Notes under the pieces: generated by a model
The model's input: the letters and a program-made list of their open reading frames with translations, nothing else
What the model was told of the DNA's origin: nothing
Database searches by the model: none
Translations under genes and position numbers: made by a program
Origin: Amanita rubescens
Lineage: Eukaryota > Basidiomycota > Agaricomycetes > Agaricales > Amanitaceae
Direction of reading: 5' to 3'
DNA length: 64,000 nt
NCBI GenBank assembly: GCA_015039365.1
Contig: WION01000098.1
Location: 1 to 64,000 of the forward strand
Part shown: in pieces, positions 20,765 to 34,400 of the stretch
Layout: each line of letters opens with the position of its first letter
How positions within the stretch are numbered: position 1 is the stretch's first letter

Positions 20765-22414
20765 ATCGATGAGGGGAGGAGACAGGAAGAGATTTAGGGT
20801 CACTCCATCCACGAGGCTCGTCACTTCAGTTTGGAACGCTACTTATGGAAGGCTTACAGTGCCAGTCACTTCTCCCACGTCGTCCATTGACGCTTGAAAT
20901 AGGCTAACGCACCGTAGAGCGGCCTCGTTGTTTTTGTGATGATCTTTCTTGCCCGTCCTCACCCTCATCAACACAACCAAGTTGGGCTTCTTCCACAGGA
21001 GGTCTCGCAGACTTCATTCCCTTCCTTCCTCCTTCCGAATATTGTTTTTCCCACCGTTCTCACGCGAGAACTCAGGAACCCGAGAAGACCTCAGCGCGGT
21101 GGCTCTCGTGCAAATTGCTACCTTCAAGGGTCGGCGATCTTCACCGATCGCTCTCTTGTCGTCGTCTCTAAACGGCTGCAGACTCCAGGTACGATCCGAA
21201 AACACCCGGCGCGACACGTAGTAGTACTTGCTCACGCTGACCCGCTTCCACAGGATACAAATTCATCTTCTATTTATTCGCTCTCGCCAATTCACCATAA
21301 GCTAACAAGCCAACAAACTATGAAAGAGATGAGGGCGGAAGACTGGTGGATCACTGCCAACATCTACCACAGTCCACGGCCTGGCGATATGCGGAGGACA
21401 ACTCGGCTAAGCGAGAAATCATGGCGTCCTACCACGCAAAGGATTCTAAACAGTTTAGGCTATAGTGCCACTGCAAGGGCGGAAACCGAGGGAGATAAAC
21501 AAAAGGGTCCAGCACTTACGAAGGTGTGTTCATCCATTTCCGTATATTCCTTGACTGACTCCCTTCCGCTCCAAGTCACGGATCCCTCATCCAGGCTGTC
21601 AACATCCTTGATCCACGGCGATTCCACGCCCGGCGCCCACTGGCATCCACCACAATGCGACCTCGACGTTTATGAACTCCACATCGGTGCCATCTCCCAC
21701 TTGATTACAGCCCATCAGTAAACGTCAGGTTGGATTTTCTTCCGGTTTTCCGACTCCTGACGTGGCCCGGGATTCCGAAACCAACCTTTTTCTTCCAATT
21801 GCTCTGAGTCGAGTCAGAAACTCGACGGTATGCCGTCTATTTGATTCTTCGTGTCCAATCTAACCATTCCCCTAACAGTGATCCTCGTACCGCACGTCCA
21901 TCACTGTTCTCCACATCGTACCGCATCTCAAGCCACCGCCTAGTCCAACGGGTGCGGCTCCGAAGCGGAAGAGGGAAGAGACAAGATGGGTGTGGACGGC
22001 GAAACGAATAACGGTACCGACTCGAGCGAGTCGAGTGAAGAGGAACAACAACAGAGCAAGAAAGTAAAGTGATCCCCGCCGACGACGCCTACTACCTCTG
22101 CTGCAAGCCGTTCCAAGAGTTTACCGAACCTTCGTCCAATGTTGGTTCGTCTCCAACAAAGCGTCCACACCCGCGCGTCTCACCACGCATCGTGATTTGG
22201 GTTGAACGACGCCAAGTCAAAGAAGAACTTAAGCACTGGTCCAATGGTCGACACTTACACCATTAGAAGACGCGCCATTTATCATTTTATGGCCGTCAGC
22301 GCTCGCAACTCGGCGCGCTATCCGTCCCCCCAGCATGGTTGCATAGCTAGTAAGTCGTTCACTCCTTTTACTACGTATGATATCTAATCCGCTACTTCAG
22401 TGACGCATACCGAA
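20765..22414. other. Intergenic, no gene recognised
   Basis: It contains the 5' region of the G-domain gene. A 261-codon plus-strand frame (20,936-21,721) has arginine/serine-rich, repeat-free composition typical of chance frames in GC-rich fungal DNA. A short Ser/Glu-rich frame near 21,986 (MGVDGETNNGTDSSESSEEE) might be a remnant of an unknown gene. Confidence 0.4.
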
Positions 22415-22590
22415 TCATGCGCCTGGGCAGTCTCTTAGTAATGGGAGGAACGAAGTAATGGACGGGTCGAGAAGGAAGGGAGGACTAACGGGGTAGTCCT
22501 TGGTGTGGTGTTCGTCAACGAGGTCCGTGTTCAATATGCGACTATTTTGATACAGTACTGACACGTTTCAATAGGCTCGCATGCGCTTTA
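22415..22590 (+). pseudogene. Decayed fragment of RVB1
   Basis: This stretch aligns with the exon 4/intron 4 part of the intact RVB1 gene (26,370-26,585). Shared strings in order: ATCATG, GGGCAGTCTC, an AACGAAGTAA-like block, GGTGTGGTGTT, AACGAGGTCCGTG, and TTCAA(C/T)AGG(T/C)TC. It carries a ~35-bp deletion and indels that destroy the frame. Even the intron part is recognisable, so the source was genomic DNA and not a cDNA copy. Nothing upstream or downstream could be matched to the other RVB1 exons. Confidence 0.75.
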
Positions 22591-23047
22591 TTTTTCAGCT
22601 CTGAATAGGATCACGATGTGTAATAGATAATGGACATCTTTATATCGCCCAATGCTAATTATGATATATATACAAGTGCATCTCCCAGAAAACGTCATGG
22701 AAGCTTTTGTGAAACGAGTATATCTGTCCTCCGACTCCCGTTCTTAACTTGTATCCTCGTATCCATCTCGTTCTCATATATCCTGTTACTCCCTTCTGAA
22801 CTTATTCTTCCACCCCTTTCACAGCACACAAATCGGCAACCAGAGGGTTTATGAAATTGCTACATGAAGTTTACGAACACGAAATGATAACTGGTCTCTC
22901 AATTTGTCGCCAGGACAAAACAGCTTCATTTGAATCCTAGCATCTGGGACGTGATTTCGAAACACAAAATGGAGGCCGGCGCGTTTCCTGCTCCCTGATT
23001 CCGAATATCCTCTATAAATGAATTTGGATACCTATTACGCAGGTTGC
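22591..23047. other. Intergenic
   Basis: AT-richer spacer between the RVB1 remnant and the 3' end of the kinase gene. No gene is seen. Confidence 0.4.
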
Positions 23048-25175
23048 TAGAGATTCCACGCATCACAGAATCGATACAACATGGCCGTAACCGTAACGGT
23101 GTCCATCATTGGTGGAAGCATCTGGTGATTAATTAGGGTTAAAAATATCATTAGATCGATAACAAGACGTGAGTCTCACCACCGTCCCGGCCCCGGCATT
23201 GCGGATAAAGTGCAATTCCATATAAACATCTCCTATCTGGAACCGCGTTCTCTTGATAGGTCGCAAAAATGCGATGACGTCCCGTTCTCATATTGCAACT
23301 GCATAAGTGGTAAATGTTCACTGATAGTAAGAACTAGGTTTGATCTCGTACTAGAATATCGGAATTTGTCCCACTTGGGCGCCATCGGTACACTAATCCA
23401 TCTGGACCATTGAAAACGCGGGCACCCTTGAGACTCGTTGGTAACATTCAAGTCACGTAACCGGAAACGATGGCATACCTTTACGAACGGATCCGGTCTA
23501 GTCATGTCAGACATTGGCAGCAGGTTCTAATTGAAAGCAATGCAGTTAACCCGAAAAGCAGGAAGTGACAGATTCAAGCAGACCTTGCCGATGTTGACGC
23601 GACCAAGTCCACCGTTGGTGGACCATTCAAACTTTGCAACGCGGTCTTCTTTATTCGGGCGAATCGTTCGCCAGAGTATCGTAACCAACCTCCCCTTCGT
23701 ATCGACAATTGTCTAGAGATCGAGTATATTTGCACAATATTTGCAGAAGGTGTTGCAAGACTAACAAACCTGAAAGCGATATAAGATGCCCCATGAGTTG
23801 AACAGCTGGCTTTCTCGGGGATCCATGCTCGTCCACGAGAGTATATCATCAACGCTTTCTGTGTGACATGTGAATACATGGGTAATAAAGAGAGAAATGT
23901 TCTGTTACCGGGTATATCTCTGAGCACTCGAAACATCTGCACTCTTTCCACAACATCTTCTATTGCTGGCCGCGTAGACTTTTCCTTAGACCAACAATCC
24001 TGCATCAACTTCCACGCGTCATCATTTAAATATGGCACTTGCAATCGAGGCGGTAGTTGCCCCCGAGAGACAGACTTGATGATTTGAATCGCCTTCGCAC
24101 CGGCAAATGGTACAGCATCATAGTGGATCTGTTTTTTCGACCATCATTCCTTAAAAGCGCTGGGAACTCTTATTCATTACCTCGTAATAAAGGCAGCCGA
24201 ATGCATAGATGTCCGACTTATGTGTTCTTGCCATTGATCGCCCGTCGTCTGAATCATCTTCAGCATCCCAATCCCCGAATAGCTCGGGTGCTGCAAAATT
24301 GTGATGTAATGCTCCCGACTTTGTAACGGTAGCCTCCAAATGACGGGATAATCCAAAGTCTGAGATTTGCGCATGAAAATGGGTATCCAAAAGGATGTTG
24401 TCCTGGAAGCAGAGTCAGTATTTCATCGTGATGTGTTTCAGATGAAATACCCCTCGGAGGTCACCGTGAACTACATCTTCTGAATGGATGTACTGAAGGC
24501 CTTGAGCCACTTCCAGTATCTTTCAGGACTCCAGTGAGTATCAAGAGCAGGTGAAAGATGGATGGTCGTACTCGTTTTTCTATCTCATCTGTTGATGGAC
24601 TTGCTTTTTTCCGCCATTGTGTTAGAGTGCCGTTCTTCATATATGGAGAAACAAGGAAGAGTCGCAGGGAGGGATCTTCATAGATCCCTAACAACGGTAG
24701 CACAAACTTATGATTAAGGGATTTCCACGTTAACGCTTCCCGACAAAATTCCTGTTTAATCCAAAGTCCACAAGCGCGTTCTGAGATTCAAATAGAAACT
24801 CACGATGCTACTATGACGAGCATTCGTATATAACAGTTTCAGCGCAACGACTGCTCCTCCTAATTCACCCTTGATAACAACCCCGAATCCCCCGTAGCCA
24901 ATGTAGTCGAAGTTGTCCTGCCCGGTAACTCCAGTTACGAATAATGACCTCGGATTGACAGGTGTCTTTGTTGCGATCTTCAGCATCAATCGCCTTGCCC
25001 GGCTGGCCTCTGACTGTATGCCCGAATTCGACAAGTGGCCGTTACAAAGCAGGTCGAGAATGAAATCCAGTAAATCCCTTGCGTCCGAAGCATTGTTTAT
25101 ATCTGCTGCCACGTCCACGTAATCCTCTCGGGATAATAACTCGCGTATAGTCTCTACGTTTGCGTCAATTGTCAT
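23048..25175 (-). CDS. TKL-type protein kinase fused to a DUF6593 domain
   Basis: The minus-strand ATG at 25,175 gives MTIDANVETIRELLSRED, a helical N-terminus, then a kinase domain. Its motifs are GYGGFG (glycine loop), VVALKLL (lysine), HGDL-RG then DNILLD across an intron (catalytic loop), SDFGLSRHL (DFG) and FAAPELFGD (APE-like), ending near 23,950 with STRPAIEDVVERVQMF. The frame then continues across ~50-60-nt introns into MDPRESQLFNSWGILYRF, TIVDTKGRLVTILWRTIRP, KFEWSTNGGLGRVNIGK, RVFNGPDGLVYRWRPSGTN and a terminal TVTVTAMLYRFCDAWNL (stop at 23,048). That tail has the layout of DUF6593, a basidiomycete domain of unknown function. Every junction has GT/AG and keeps phase. A separate gene starting at the internal ATG (MDPRES) is possible but would have no promoter space. 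Likely cytoplasmic signalling; substrate unknown. Confidence 0.72.
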
Positions 25176-25401
25176 TAAGCACTGAGGCGGGCCGCGCTAC
25201 TGTCCTAAGTAAAGTATGTGTGGGCTTTCTAATAACGTCATACCTTCTTCAAATCCTCAAGAATATCATGCAGCAACGAGAGGGTAGGGCGACCTACATG
25301 ACGCGACATGGTAAGAGCAAGAACAGGATAGCGCCCAATCAGATGGCGGTTATAGCATTCCAATACGTTTTATTTACATTTGTTATTGTACGCATCTTGT
25401 C
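25176..25401. promoter_or_regulatory. Divergent promoter, kinase and RVB1
   Basis: 226 bp separate the start codons of the minus-strand kinase gene and plus-strand RVB1, so both promoters must lie here. No canonical TATA box is obvious. Confidence 0.5.
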
Positions 25402-27153
<1,752 letters not shown>

Positions 27154-28314
27154 AACCCAAGGGTACCAAACGAATTACTGTTGAGGTACGCAAGGCGCCT
27201 TCATCTTGGTAAGTTATTTCCTTACCTGTCAGCCACCGCGCCCTTAATAAGTCATAGTGCTAAAAACTGTCACGATGACAACGTAGTATAACATAAATTG
27301 TTCCTAGACCGCGCCGGAGCCATGCGAATGAACCCGTGATAGTCAAAATGGGATTTACATTCTGAATCCATTTGGAACATTGATTTGGTGATCCTAGTAT
27401 CTCGTGTCAACTTTATTGCAAGCAATGACGTGCCCCACCTTCCATTATTTTCGCGTCTGTCGTTGCCCGGCGGAAATTACAATCAGGTGCTCTTGCCCTA
27501 GACGCTAGGGCGTGGCATATGACAAACCATGTTAATACACGAGGCGTTTTTGTTATCGCACGTGTGCTACTTCAGCGGCGGGCTTCCCGACCTCTATCGA
27601 ATGGTTATCACATTGATACCCCACATGAGTCAATTCAATGTATCCACGTCCAACATCTCACCATCACGGAGATTGCCCCGTCGTGTGTGGCATAAGAATC
27701 ATAGGATGGGCTCCCAGGGGAAAGTATACGGATTAGGCACAATAGGCTGTCTATTGTTAGTTCGGCTTGGTCCACTTCCCAGTGCAGAGTATGCTGACAG
27801 CTGTCATTCAACTAGGTCGGCCCAAGTCCCGCTCTATTCAATTGGAGTGTGGCGCCATTACTATATACGGATTCTTAGGCGATTGCATGCGGTGTCTGTT
27901 TTTTTGATATATACTAGGTTCTACTAACCCATGTAATGATATCTAGCTAGGCTTATGCGCACGCTATCATATTAGTAGCTCTTGGATATTATTCAGTGGC
28001 CGGCTTGCGCACCGCACCACGTTCTTGTATCCTCAGTAAACCCGAACCACCCTTTTATCGCCATTGCGGATTAGTGCCCCGGCGCATGACCCGGCGCTAC
28101 TACTCTTATTACCGCCTCATTAACAAAAGCGGACCGGCTGCGCTCGAACGAGGCGAGAATAGAAGCCCTGGCGTCTCGGCCATTAGACCGTGTTCCGAGA
28201 GATCGTACTCAGGAGGGGCATGAATAGCTCCTCTACCTTCCATTCTCCGAGTCACCCATAAGAGTTTTTGACTGGCATCATTGTACCTACCGTTTAAGCC
28301 ACCTGTGCTATACT
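27154..28314. other. Intergenic, no gene recognised
   Basis: About 1.2 kb after RVB1. Several overlapping short frames (for example 27,529-27,927) resemble no family and lack consistent splice signals. The 3' end is the promoter of the DUF6593 gene. Confidence 0.45.
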
Positions 28315-28325
28315 TATATATAAAA
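28315..28325 (+). promoter_or_regulatory. TATA box of DUF6593 gene
   Basis: TATATATAAAA, 124 bp before the ATG at 28,449. It is followed by a long T/C-rich tract with a CACACACACGCGCGCG run, a common layout for strong fungal promoters. Confidence 0.6.
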
Positions 28326-28448
28326 GGCGATCATTCATTCATTGACACTGCCTTGCTTTTTTTTTCCTTGTTCTTTTCCACACACACGCGCGCGCGTCAA
28401 CTTTCGGTTACCCTTTTTTTTTTCTTCAAAAAAATTGCAAGCCAAGCC

Positions 28449-29210
28449 ATGTCGATCGTCATCTCTCCTGTCCCTATGATCAGCGGCACATCAAAATTCG
28501 ATTATACGTTCGAAGACCGTACGGGACGTAACGACGATTCAGACTGGGACGACATTTACGAGCGTCTCTTTTTTCGTGTCTGCCGAGATCCAGACGGGAG
28601 GCGAATAAATATATACAACGTTGCCTACCGTATGATGCGGCGGGACAAATCACATTGGGGAATAGAGCCTGACGTTGTACTCGAGTTCAACGCGAACAAG
28701 GCTCTAGGTCAAATCACGTACGCCACTGAACTGTACAAATGTACGTTCCAAATGTCCCGCTATCTCAGAAAAACATCTTTTTTCGGCGGGTAAGATTTTG
28801 TTTGTTTCCTCCTTGGGGTTTACATCCGTGCCGACCCACTCCTTTTAGGTCGTCTTTGATAAGAAAGTTTACTGGTTCCGATGGGAATGAGTACAAATGG
28901 AGTCATAGGAGCGTACAGGGTCAGGAATGGACGGTAAGCAAGGTACGACTTCTCGGGCGGTGTCAGGTTTGATGACGACGCAGTGTACGACTGGAGCCAT
29001 CGATACGATTGTGGCACACTATGACCTGCTTCCTGAGGGATCGATTGCGTATCGGATATCTGGCCACAATCTGATCGTGCGTAACAAATATGCAGGGCTT
29101 TCAATAGGCAAGTTAGGCTTATCTTGGTGGACATCGCTTAAACTGAACATTGGTCAGAATACCTTGCTACCCTGATTATTATGCGACACATTCTACAATA
29201 CGATCTCTAG
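28449..29210 (+). CDS. DUF6593 domain protein
   Basis: Four exons: 28,449-28,789; 28,849-28,933; 28,984-29,107; 29,158-29,210. The product (about 200 aa) has no signal peptide or membrane segment. Landmarks are FDYTFEDRTGRNDDSDWDDI, VLEFNANKALGQITY, RKFTGSDGNEYKWSHRS, IDTIVAHYDLLPEGSIAYRI, and the C-terminal EYLATLIIMRHILQYDL. The Arg-x-Phe-x-Gly-x-Asp-Gly-x-x-Tyr-x-Trp core and hydrophobic last strand are the DUF6593 signature, shared with the tail of the kinase at 23.0-25.2 kb. Function is unknown. The last intron starts with GC (GCAAGT), and only that choice gives the expected C-terminus. Confidence 0.75.
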
Positions 29211-29370
29211 TTGGAGGTACATAAAAAGGGACTAGTACTAGGGTTAGGGTTTAGCCGGATTGTATTAGTCACGCCGCTAGACAACTAGTACTACAAGTGT
29301 TTCCCATCTGTAATTCTCCACTGCGAACTGTGCCTGGCGTTTGAGCACTCACGCCTGAGCATCGTTAACG
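29211..29370. other. Short intergenic region
   Basis: Holds AGGGTTAGGGTTTAG (near 29,239), a 1-2 unit telomere-like string, in front of the HAP5 start. Too short to be an interstitial telomere array. Confidence 0.4.
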
Positions 29371-30163
29371 ATGACGCAGCCGCAGCCATTCGTTCAACCG
29401 GGGGAACCTCTGAACGAGTTCCTGAGGAGCTTTTGGCAGCGACAAATCGACGGCGCGGAACAAGAGACGCCGGATTATCGCCACCCTCCTCTTCCCTTGG
29501 CAAGAATCAAAAAAGTCATGAAGAGTGATCCAGATGTAAAAGTGAGGAGTTTCATAAGGTTTGTTTAATCTATTCCAGGACTATTGTCTAAGATGTGTTA
29601 GATGATTGCAGCCGACGGTGACTCTTTTTGCTGGGGATAGTCGTGTAGTCTAACGCGTCATTCGACGGTTTTTTCAGCTCCCATCTTGTTTTGCAAGGCA
29701 TGCGAAAGTGAGTGACGGTTACCACTTGACGTCGTTTGGCTTATGATCTGTCTCAGTTTTCATAGCCGAGATAACCGCACGCGCATTTATCATTGCTGAT
29801 TCAAACAAACGGCGGACGTTGTCGCGTTCGGATATCGCCAAGGCTCTCAGCAAGTCTGATCAATTCGACTTTTTGATTGACATCGTGCCTCGCGATGAGC
29901 TGCCCTTCCCGTCTGCGGGATCTGGCACGACAAATATAACCAAAAAGCTCAGTTCGATATCTACATTGCAACATGATGCTGGCTCTGATGCACCTCCGTC
30001 CGCCTCGATGGAAATAGACAAAGAGAGTTCAACGGCGGGCAATGGAAGCGAAGTGATGGACCAGGTCAGCGCCGAGAATTCCCGCGGAGTAACAAATGCT
30101 CATGTCAATTTTTGCAGCTCGAATATCTTGGGAACGCTAGAGAACCAGAAGCGTCGTAAATAA
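29371..30163 (+). CDS. HAP5: CCAAT-binding factor subunit HAP5 / NF-YC
   Basis: Exons 29,371-29,541; 29,603-29,618; 29,678-29,707; 29,757 onward. The histone fold reads [20 protein letters not shown], then [19 protein letters not shown], then [19 protein letters not shown], then [16 protein letters not shown], which is diagnostic of NF-YC/HAP5. The protein pairs with HAP3 (NF-YB), and with HAP2 binds CCAAT boxes in the nucleus. A 16-nt and a 30-nt exon inside the fold are unusually small. The tail is Ser/Thr-rich. The end is ambiguous: reading through gives a stop at 30,163, while a GTCAGC..TTGCAG intron gives ..[14 protein letters not shown] ending at 30,159. Confidence 0.92.
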
Positions 30164-30283
30164 ATTAGTATTTTATTTTATTATTTTTTGAGAGAAATTA
30201 TAAATCATATGACCGTGAGAGAATGAAACGTGTCCGGTATGTTGGAAAAGGGAAGTTTCCCAATTGGGGAAAAGCAACTTGCT

Positions 30284-32085
30284 ATGCGTTTGCTTTCGAC
30301 GGTGCTCGCTTTCATTGCGGCCACGCTCGCGAGTGCGGAAAACGTCGCAGGTTTATACCCACCTGGCCTGCAGCCTCTCGTTAACAGAGCAAACGCACTC
30401 CTTACTTCCGGTCAGTTCAATGATGCCGCAAAACTCTACTCCGAGGCCATCGAACACTCTCCAACCGACTACCTGTTGTATTACAAGCGTGCAACAGCAT
30501 ACTTCTCGCTCTCGAAACACTCTTCCGCTCTAGATGATTTTGACAAGGTTTTGTCCCTCACATCTGACACGTTCGACTTGGCGTACCTCATGAAAGCACG
30601 AATACACACCAGGGACGGCAATTTTGAGCCTGCCCGGAAAGCTCTTGCGGCTTACAAGACTGCAAAGGGAACTAACGTCTCTGGAGACGTTGAAGAGCTC
30701 GAAGTGGTCATCGAGCGAGGACAGCGGTTGCGGGACAAGACCGAGAAGGAAAATCGTGCACAATTATGGAATGCCTGTGTGGAGACGTCGTCATCTGTTC
30801 TACGGGATGCAAGTCACTCAATAGAGATCCGCGAGTGGCGCGCCGAGTGCGCTTTGGCCGCTGGAGACATTGAAAGCGCAGTGGCGGACCTGACGTGAGT
30901 CCTTTGTTCCTTTTTGTGCACAGTTTATTTCCCTAACAAACGATAATCCAGGCGTCTTTCTCAACTACTACCGCCTTCAACGCCTCTTCTATCTCGTATT
31001 TTCCGGCTATCTTATTTCCTATTACCACCTTCTCCGGTCCCACAGAATATCCTCAAACAATGTCTACACTATGACCCCGACTCTAAAGGGTGCCTTGGCC
31101 TCCGCCGCACCGCTAAATCTCTAGACAAATCATTAGCAACCCTAGATGAACTCTTAAACGCACAAGATTGGCGCGGCGTCATCCGCGTCCTGACCGCATC
31201 AGGCAAAAACAACAATCTTTTCGCCAACTTTGAGGACGCTCTCCGCGAAAACACAAAGGCAGAGCACCTCCTTTATACACCATCCGATAGCACAAAGAAA
31301 GCGACGCAGATACCACTACCAGACGGCTTCAAGCGTTCTCCGATTAGACGAACCCTGGTTCGCTCGTTATGTAAAGCATACACGAATATCGCCGACGGGT
31401 CCAAGTCGGATTTGGACGCCCGCAAGAATATGGGAAAATGGTGTGAAGAGCTGTTGACGCTGGAGGGGTGCGAAGAGGACGTGGATGGGCTCGTCGGTCG
31501 TGCGGAATTCTTGTTGACCGTTTCTGGAGGTGGAGATGATGGCAAGGCATGGGAGGACGCCGCGAGGCTCCTCGAAAAGGCTTTTGAGGCTAGTGGAAGG
31601 AGCGATAGGAAGATCTACCAGAGGCTAGGCAAGGCTCAGAAGATGGTCAAACAGAGCAAGCAGAAGGACTATTACAAGATTGTGGGTGTGGCACGTGATG
31701 CGGATGAGAGAACAATCAAGAAGGCCTAGTAAGTCGATCTCGCGTTGGATGCATTGTATATTCGATATTGAGCTTTTGTTTTAACAGTCGTCGTGCTGCG
31801 AAATCGGCACATCCTGATAAAGGTGGTTCAGAAGCCAAGATGGCAGCTCTGAATGAGGCGTATGAAGTTCTGTCTAATCCAGAACTCCGTGCTCGCTTCG
31901 ATGCCGGTGAAGACCCTAACGACCCCATGGCAGCGCAAGGTGGATCAGGGTTCGGAGGTGCCACGTACAATTTCCAAGGATTCCAAGGTTCAGGATTTGG
32001 TGGACAACAACATCCCTTTGCCCAGTTCTTCCAAGGTGCCGGTGGGGGCGGACATGGCGGGCAGTTCAAATTCCATTTTGGGTAA
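30284..32085 (+). CDS. ER co-chaperone with TPR repeats and J domain (DNAJC3/P58IPK-like)
   Basis: Exons 30,284-30,894; 30,952-31,728; 31,788-32,085. The start MRLLSTVLAFIAATLASAEN is a clear signal peptide; an in-frame ATG 54 bp upstream would bury it. TPR repeats follow (for example ANALLTSGQFNDAAKLYSEA, TDYLLYYKRATAYFSL). The J domain is KDYYKIVGVARDADERTIKKAY plus SAHPDKGGSEAKMAALNEAY with the HPD motif, and it ends in a Gly/Phe-rich tail. Proteins of this design work in the ER lumen with the Hsp70 BiP/Kar2 in folding and stress response. No C-terminal KDEL-like signal is visible; the protein ends ..KFHFG. Confidence 0.93.
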
Positions 32086-32281
32086 AGTTGTGGGACGCAA
32101 TGTATTCTTTTTTGGCAACGCAGCACTTATCATTAGCATTTTTATACGTACTAATCCGATGCAAGTCATCTCGTACTACTACCACGAACTTTGGCTATGG
32201 ACGTCCGTGTATTCATTGTTGTATAATTGAATATGGAGTCTCTCACGGCAGTAGCCGAACCGTTTCTCTTTTCGTATTATC

Positions 32282-33600
32282 ATGATGACCGCTCTTTGGG
32301 ACAACGCTCGGCTCAGCTTCGTCAACGTCAATCATTTAATCGTTCTGCAAACAGCTGTAACGTACAACATCATCTCCTCTATATGACCATGACATGAGAA
32401 AGACAGAACGCTCTTCTATTCGCCCGCGAACTTACCGTCGACTTGGATATACTACGTCCCCGCAGAGATGTAATGCCAGGAGATATCAGCCTATCGACTC
32501 TTACACTGGTCATGCATTATTGTATGCGAGGAAAACCTCGGCTTGTCTCGCACGTCTCTAAAGATTTTCACGTCAAAAGGTACATCTATGATCCTTCCCA
32601 TCATCATGATGCATCTTCACCCACGTTTGCCTTTGACAGTGAGCTAGCTTCATCGTATTCGGAACGACTCGTTGGTAAACTGGGGATGATCGAGTCTTTT
32701 TTTAGGTGAGTAAAGTGTCTCGCTTCGATTTTCACACATTGAATGAATGTCGCTGTTCGGTTCCAGACGAGTGGAAGTACGATGCAATTTGGTTCAACGT
32801 ACTGTTGGACCCCACGTATACGGGTTGCTGACATGCATGGGCACTGTAGGAGAGGAAGAGGCCGCGTTGAATGACCTATTAATCAGTGAGCACTGCACCG
32901 TTTTCTATCCTTTCTGACACTGATGATAAGATACACGAGACGATGCAGTCAATGTTAATTGCCGTGAACCATCCAACAAGCCTCTCCCAAAACATTGTGT
33001 CTTTTTTACAAAATGGACTCGCGGTTATGGCCTTCTTGTTCTCAGCTTTTCGTCTTGGAGCTAGGCTAGTGGTCAATTCCTCAAAGGAGCCCGTTACCAC
33101 ACAGCTACTTGTTCTCGTCATAAAGCTTGGGAATCGGAAATACAACGCTGCCTCGTGCACTTCATCTCGGTTCTTCATGAACAACTGCCTTTCTTTCTGT
33201 CGCCAGATTATTTTGGAAGTCGCTAGGGTACCGGGGATTAAGAGCGGTTCTCGTAATTTGCAGAACGTTACTCTGGTTATCCGCATCTTGAAGACCACCC
33301 AATTTGTTGCAGTTGAACTACTTCTGTGAAAGTGTATTCCCACTTGGTGATCGTTTATGGCCTAGCCTTGTTACTGGCGAGCCTAGCGTTGTATTCGACA
33401 TAGTTTTCTCCGATCGCAACGCGTCCATCATCTCCAACACACGAAAAGCTAGTACGACAACTGGACTTCAGCCTAACGCAGAGCCCTGGCTTTCATACGC
33501 CATCCTTATTCATTTGAGAAGTTTTCTTCATCAGAGGGTTCACGGCAAGAGATACCCAAATCAAGGGAAGCGCCCGAAATAGGACTTGAAGACGATTGTT
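32282..33600 (+). CDS. Unrecognised multi-exon protein
   Basis: At least five exons join in phase. The first reads MMTALWDNARLSFVNVNHL; after a GTAACG..GACAG intron the frame continues as NALLFARELTVDLDILRPRR, then VMHYCMRGKPRLVSHVSKDF. Later exons read RVEVRCNLVQRTVGPHVYGL, then NTRDDAVNVNCREPSNKPLP, then HKAWESEIQRCLVHFISVL. Further coherent segments reach about 33,590. It may go on beyond (WSHELMVLLYFHARNLVVFE near 33,610; ITLQGHDIRVAMQDIKGFL near 33,825). No signal peptide, membrane segment or known motif is seen. The exact 3' end is unresolved. Confidence 0.5.
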
Positions 33601-34400
33601 GGTCCTGGTCTCATGAATTAATGGTTCTCTTGTATTTCCACGCGCGGAATTTGGTTGTCTTCGAGAATACCACTCTTACGGCATACAGAGCGCCTTCCTA
33701 ACTCGAGTAATTGCGTCCCTCTTCTCGTTTGCCCTAGACTAACCTCCGTGGAAGGCGGCACAGCCCTTCCGGGATGACCCGGAGCGTCCCGCCTATTACA
33801 AAATTTCCCCGCGCATTCCTCATCACGTTGCAAGGGCATGATATACGCGTCGCCATGCAAGATATCAAGGGCTTTTTGCTAAATGGGGATGCCGACGAGC
33901 GCTTCTCTATCACGATGGAATCAACACCTGGCTACTTATTCTAGCGGACTTGCGATTCAGCAAATAGAATTGAATATATTAGCTTGACTGCTAAATGAAC
34001 ATCAGTTTCTTCGTGGTGATAGACGGGACTTTATTGAACAGCATAACCACCGAAAAGGTTTAAGGTGTGTCGCGATGTCAAAACCTCTGAGGCTAGCCTT
34101 ACCAAATAAAACACTGTTCCTTTCCACACATAGAATAACATGCCCTTTTTCCATAACATTCATTATCCCATCATGCACATGCGGCATTATCGGGTCCTAT
34201 TTTTCGCTTCTTGAGCATACGAATTAAATACCCCATCACCTTCTGTTCGCCTGTCTAGCACATGCCTGATGCGTTCATTGCTCGGTTCCATAACGGAGCA
34301 TTCAAATTTAGAAGAGATTCTAGAGATAAAAGGGCGGCGGTTGACAACGATTCAGCAGCGCCCAGCTCTCTTGTTTCGTTCTCTTCAAAGCTCATCTACT
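33601..34400. other. 3' tail of the unknown gene and promoter of LysM gene 1
   Basis: The left part may hold last exons of the preceding gene. The right part (34,060-34,400) includes CTGAGGCTAGCCTTACC and GCAGCGCCCAGCTCTC, which recur upstream of the second LysM gene, so promoter and gene were duplicated together. Confidence 0.5.

Noticed and set aside
20936..21721. 261-codon plus-strand frame
   Set aside because: Arginine/serine/histidine-rich chance composition, no family-like motif, and no adjoining exons in phase.
23830..23840. Independent start of the DUF6593 part of the kinase gene
   Set aside because: The in-frame ATG (MDPRES) lies inside an exon that also continues the kinase frame across a good intron, and no promoter-like sequence precedes it. 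Kept only as an alternative.
29236..29253. AGGGTTAGGGTTTAG as interstitial telomere
   Set aside because: Fewer than three units and mixed TTAGGG/TTTAGGG; expected by chance or as an end-joining scar, not an array.
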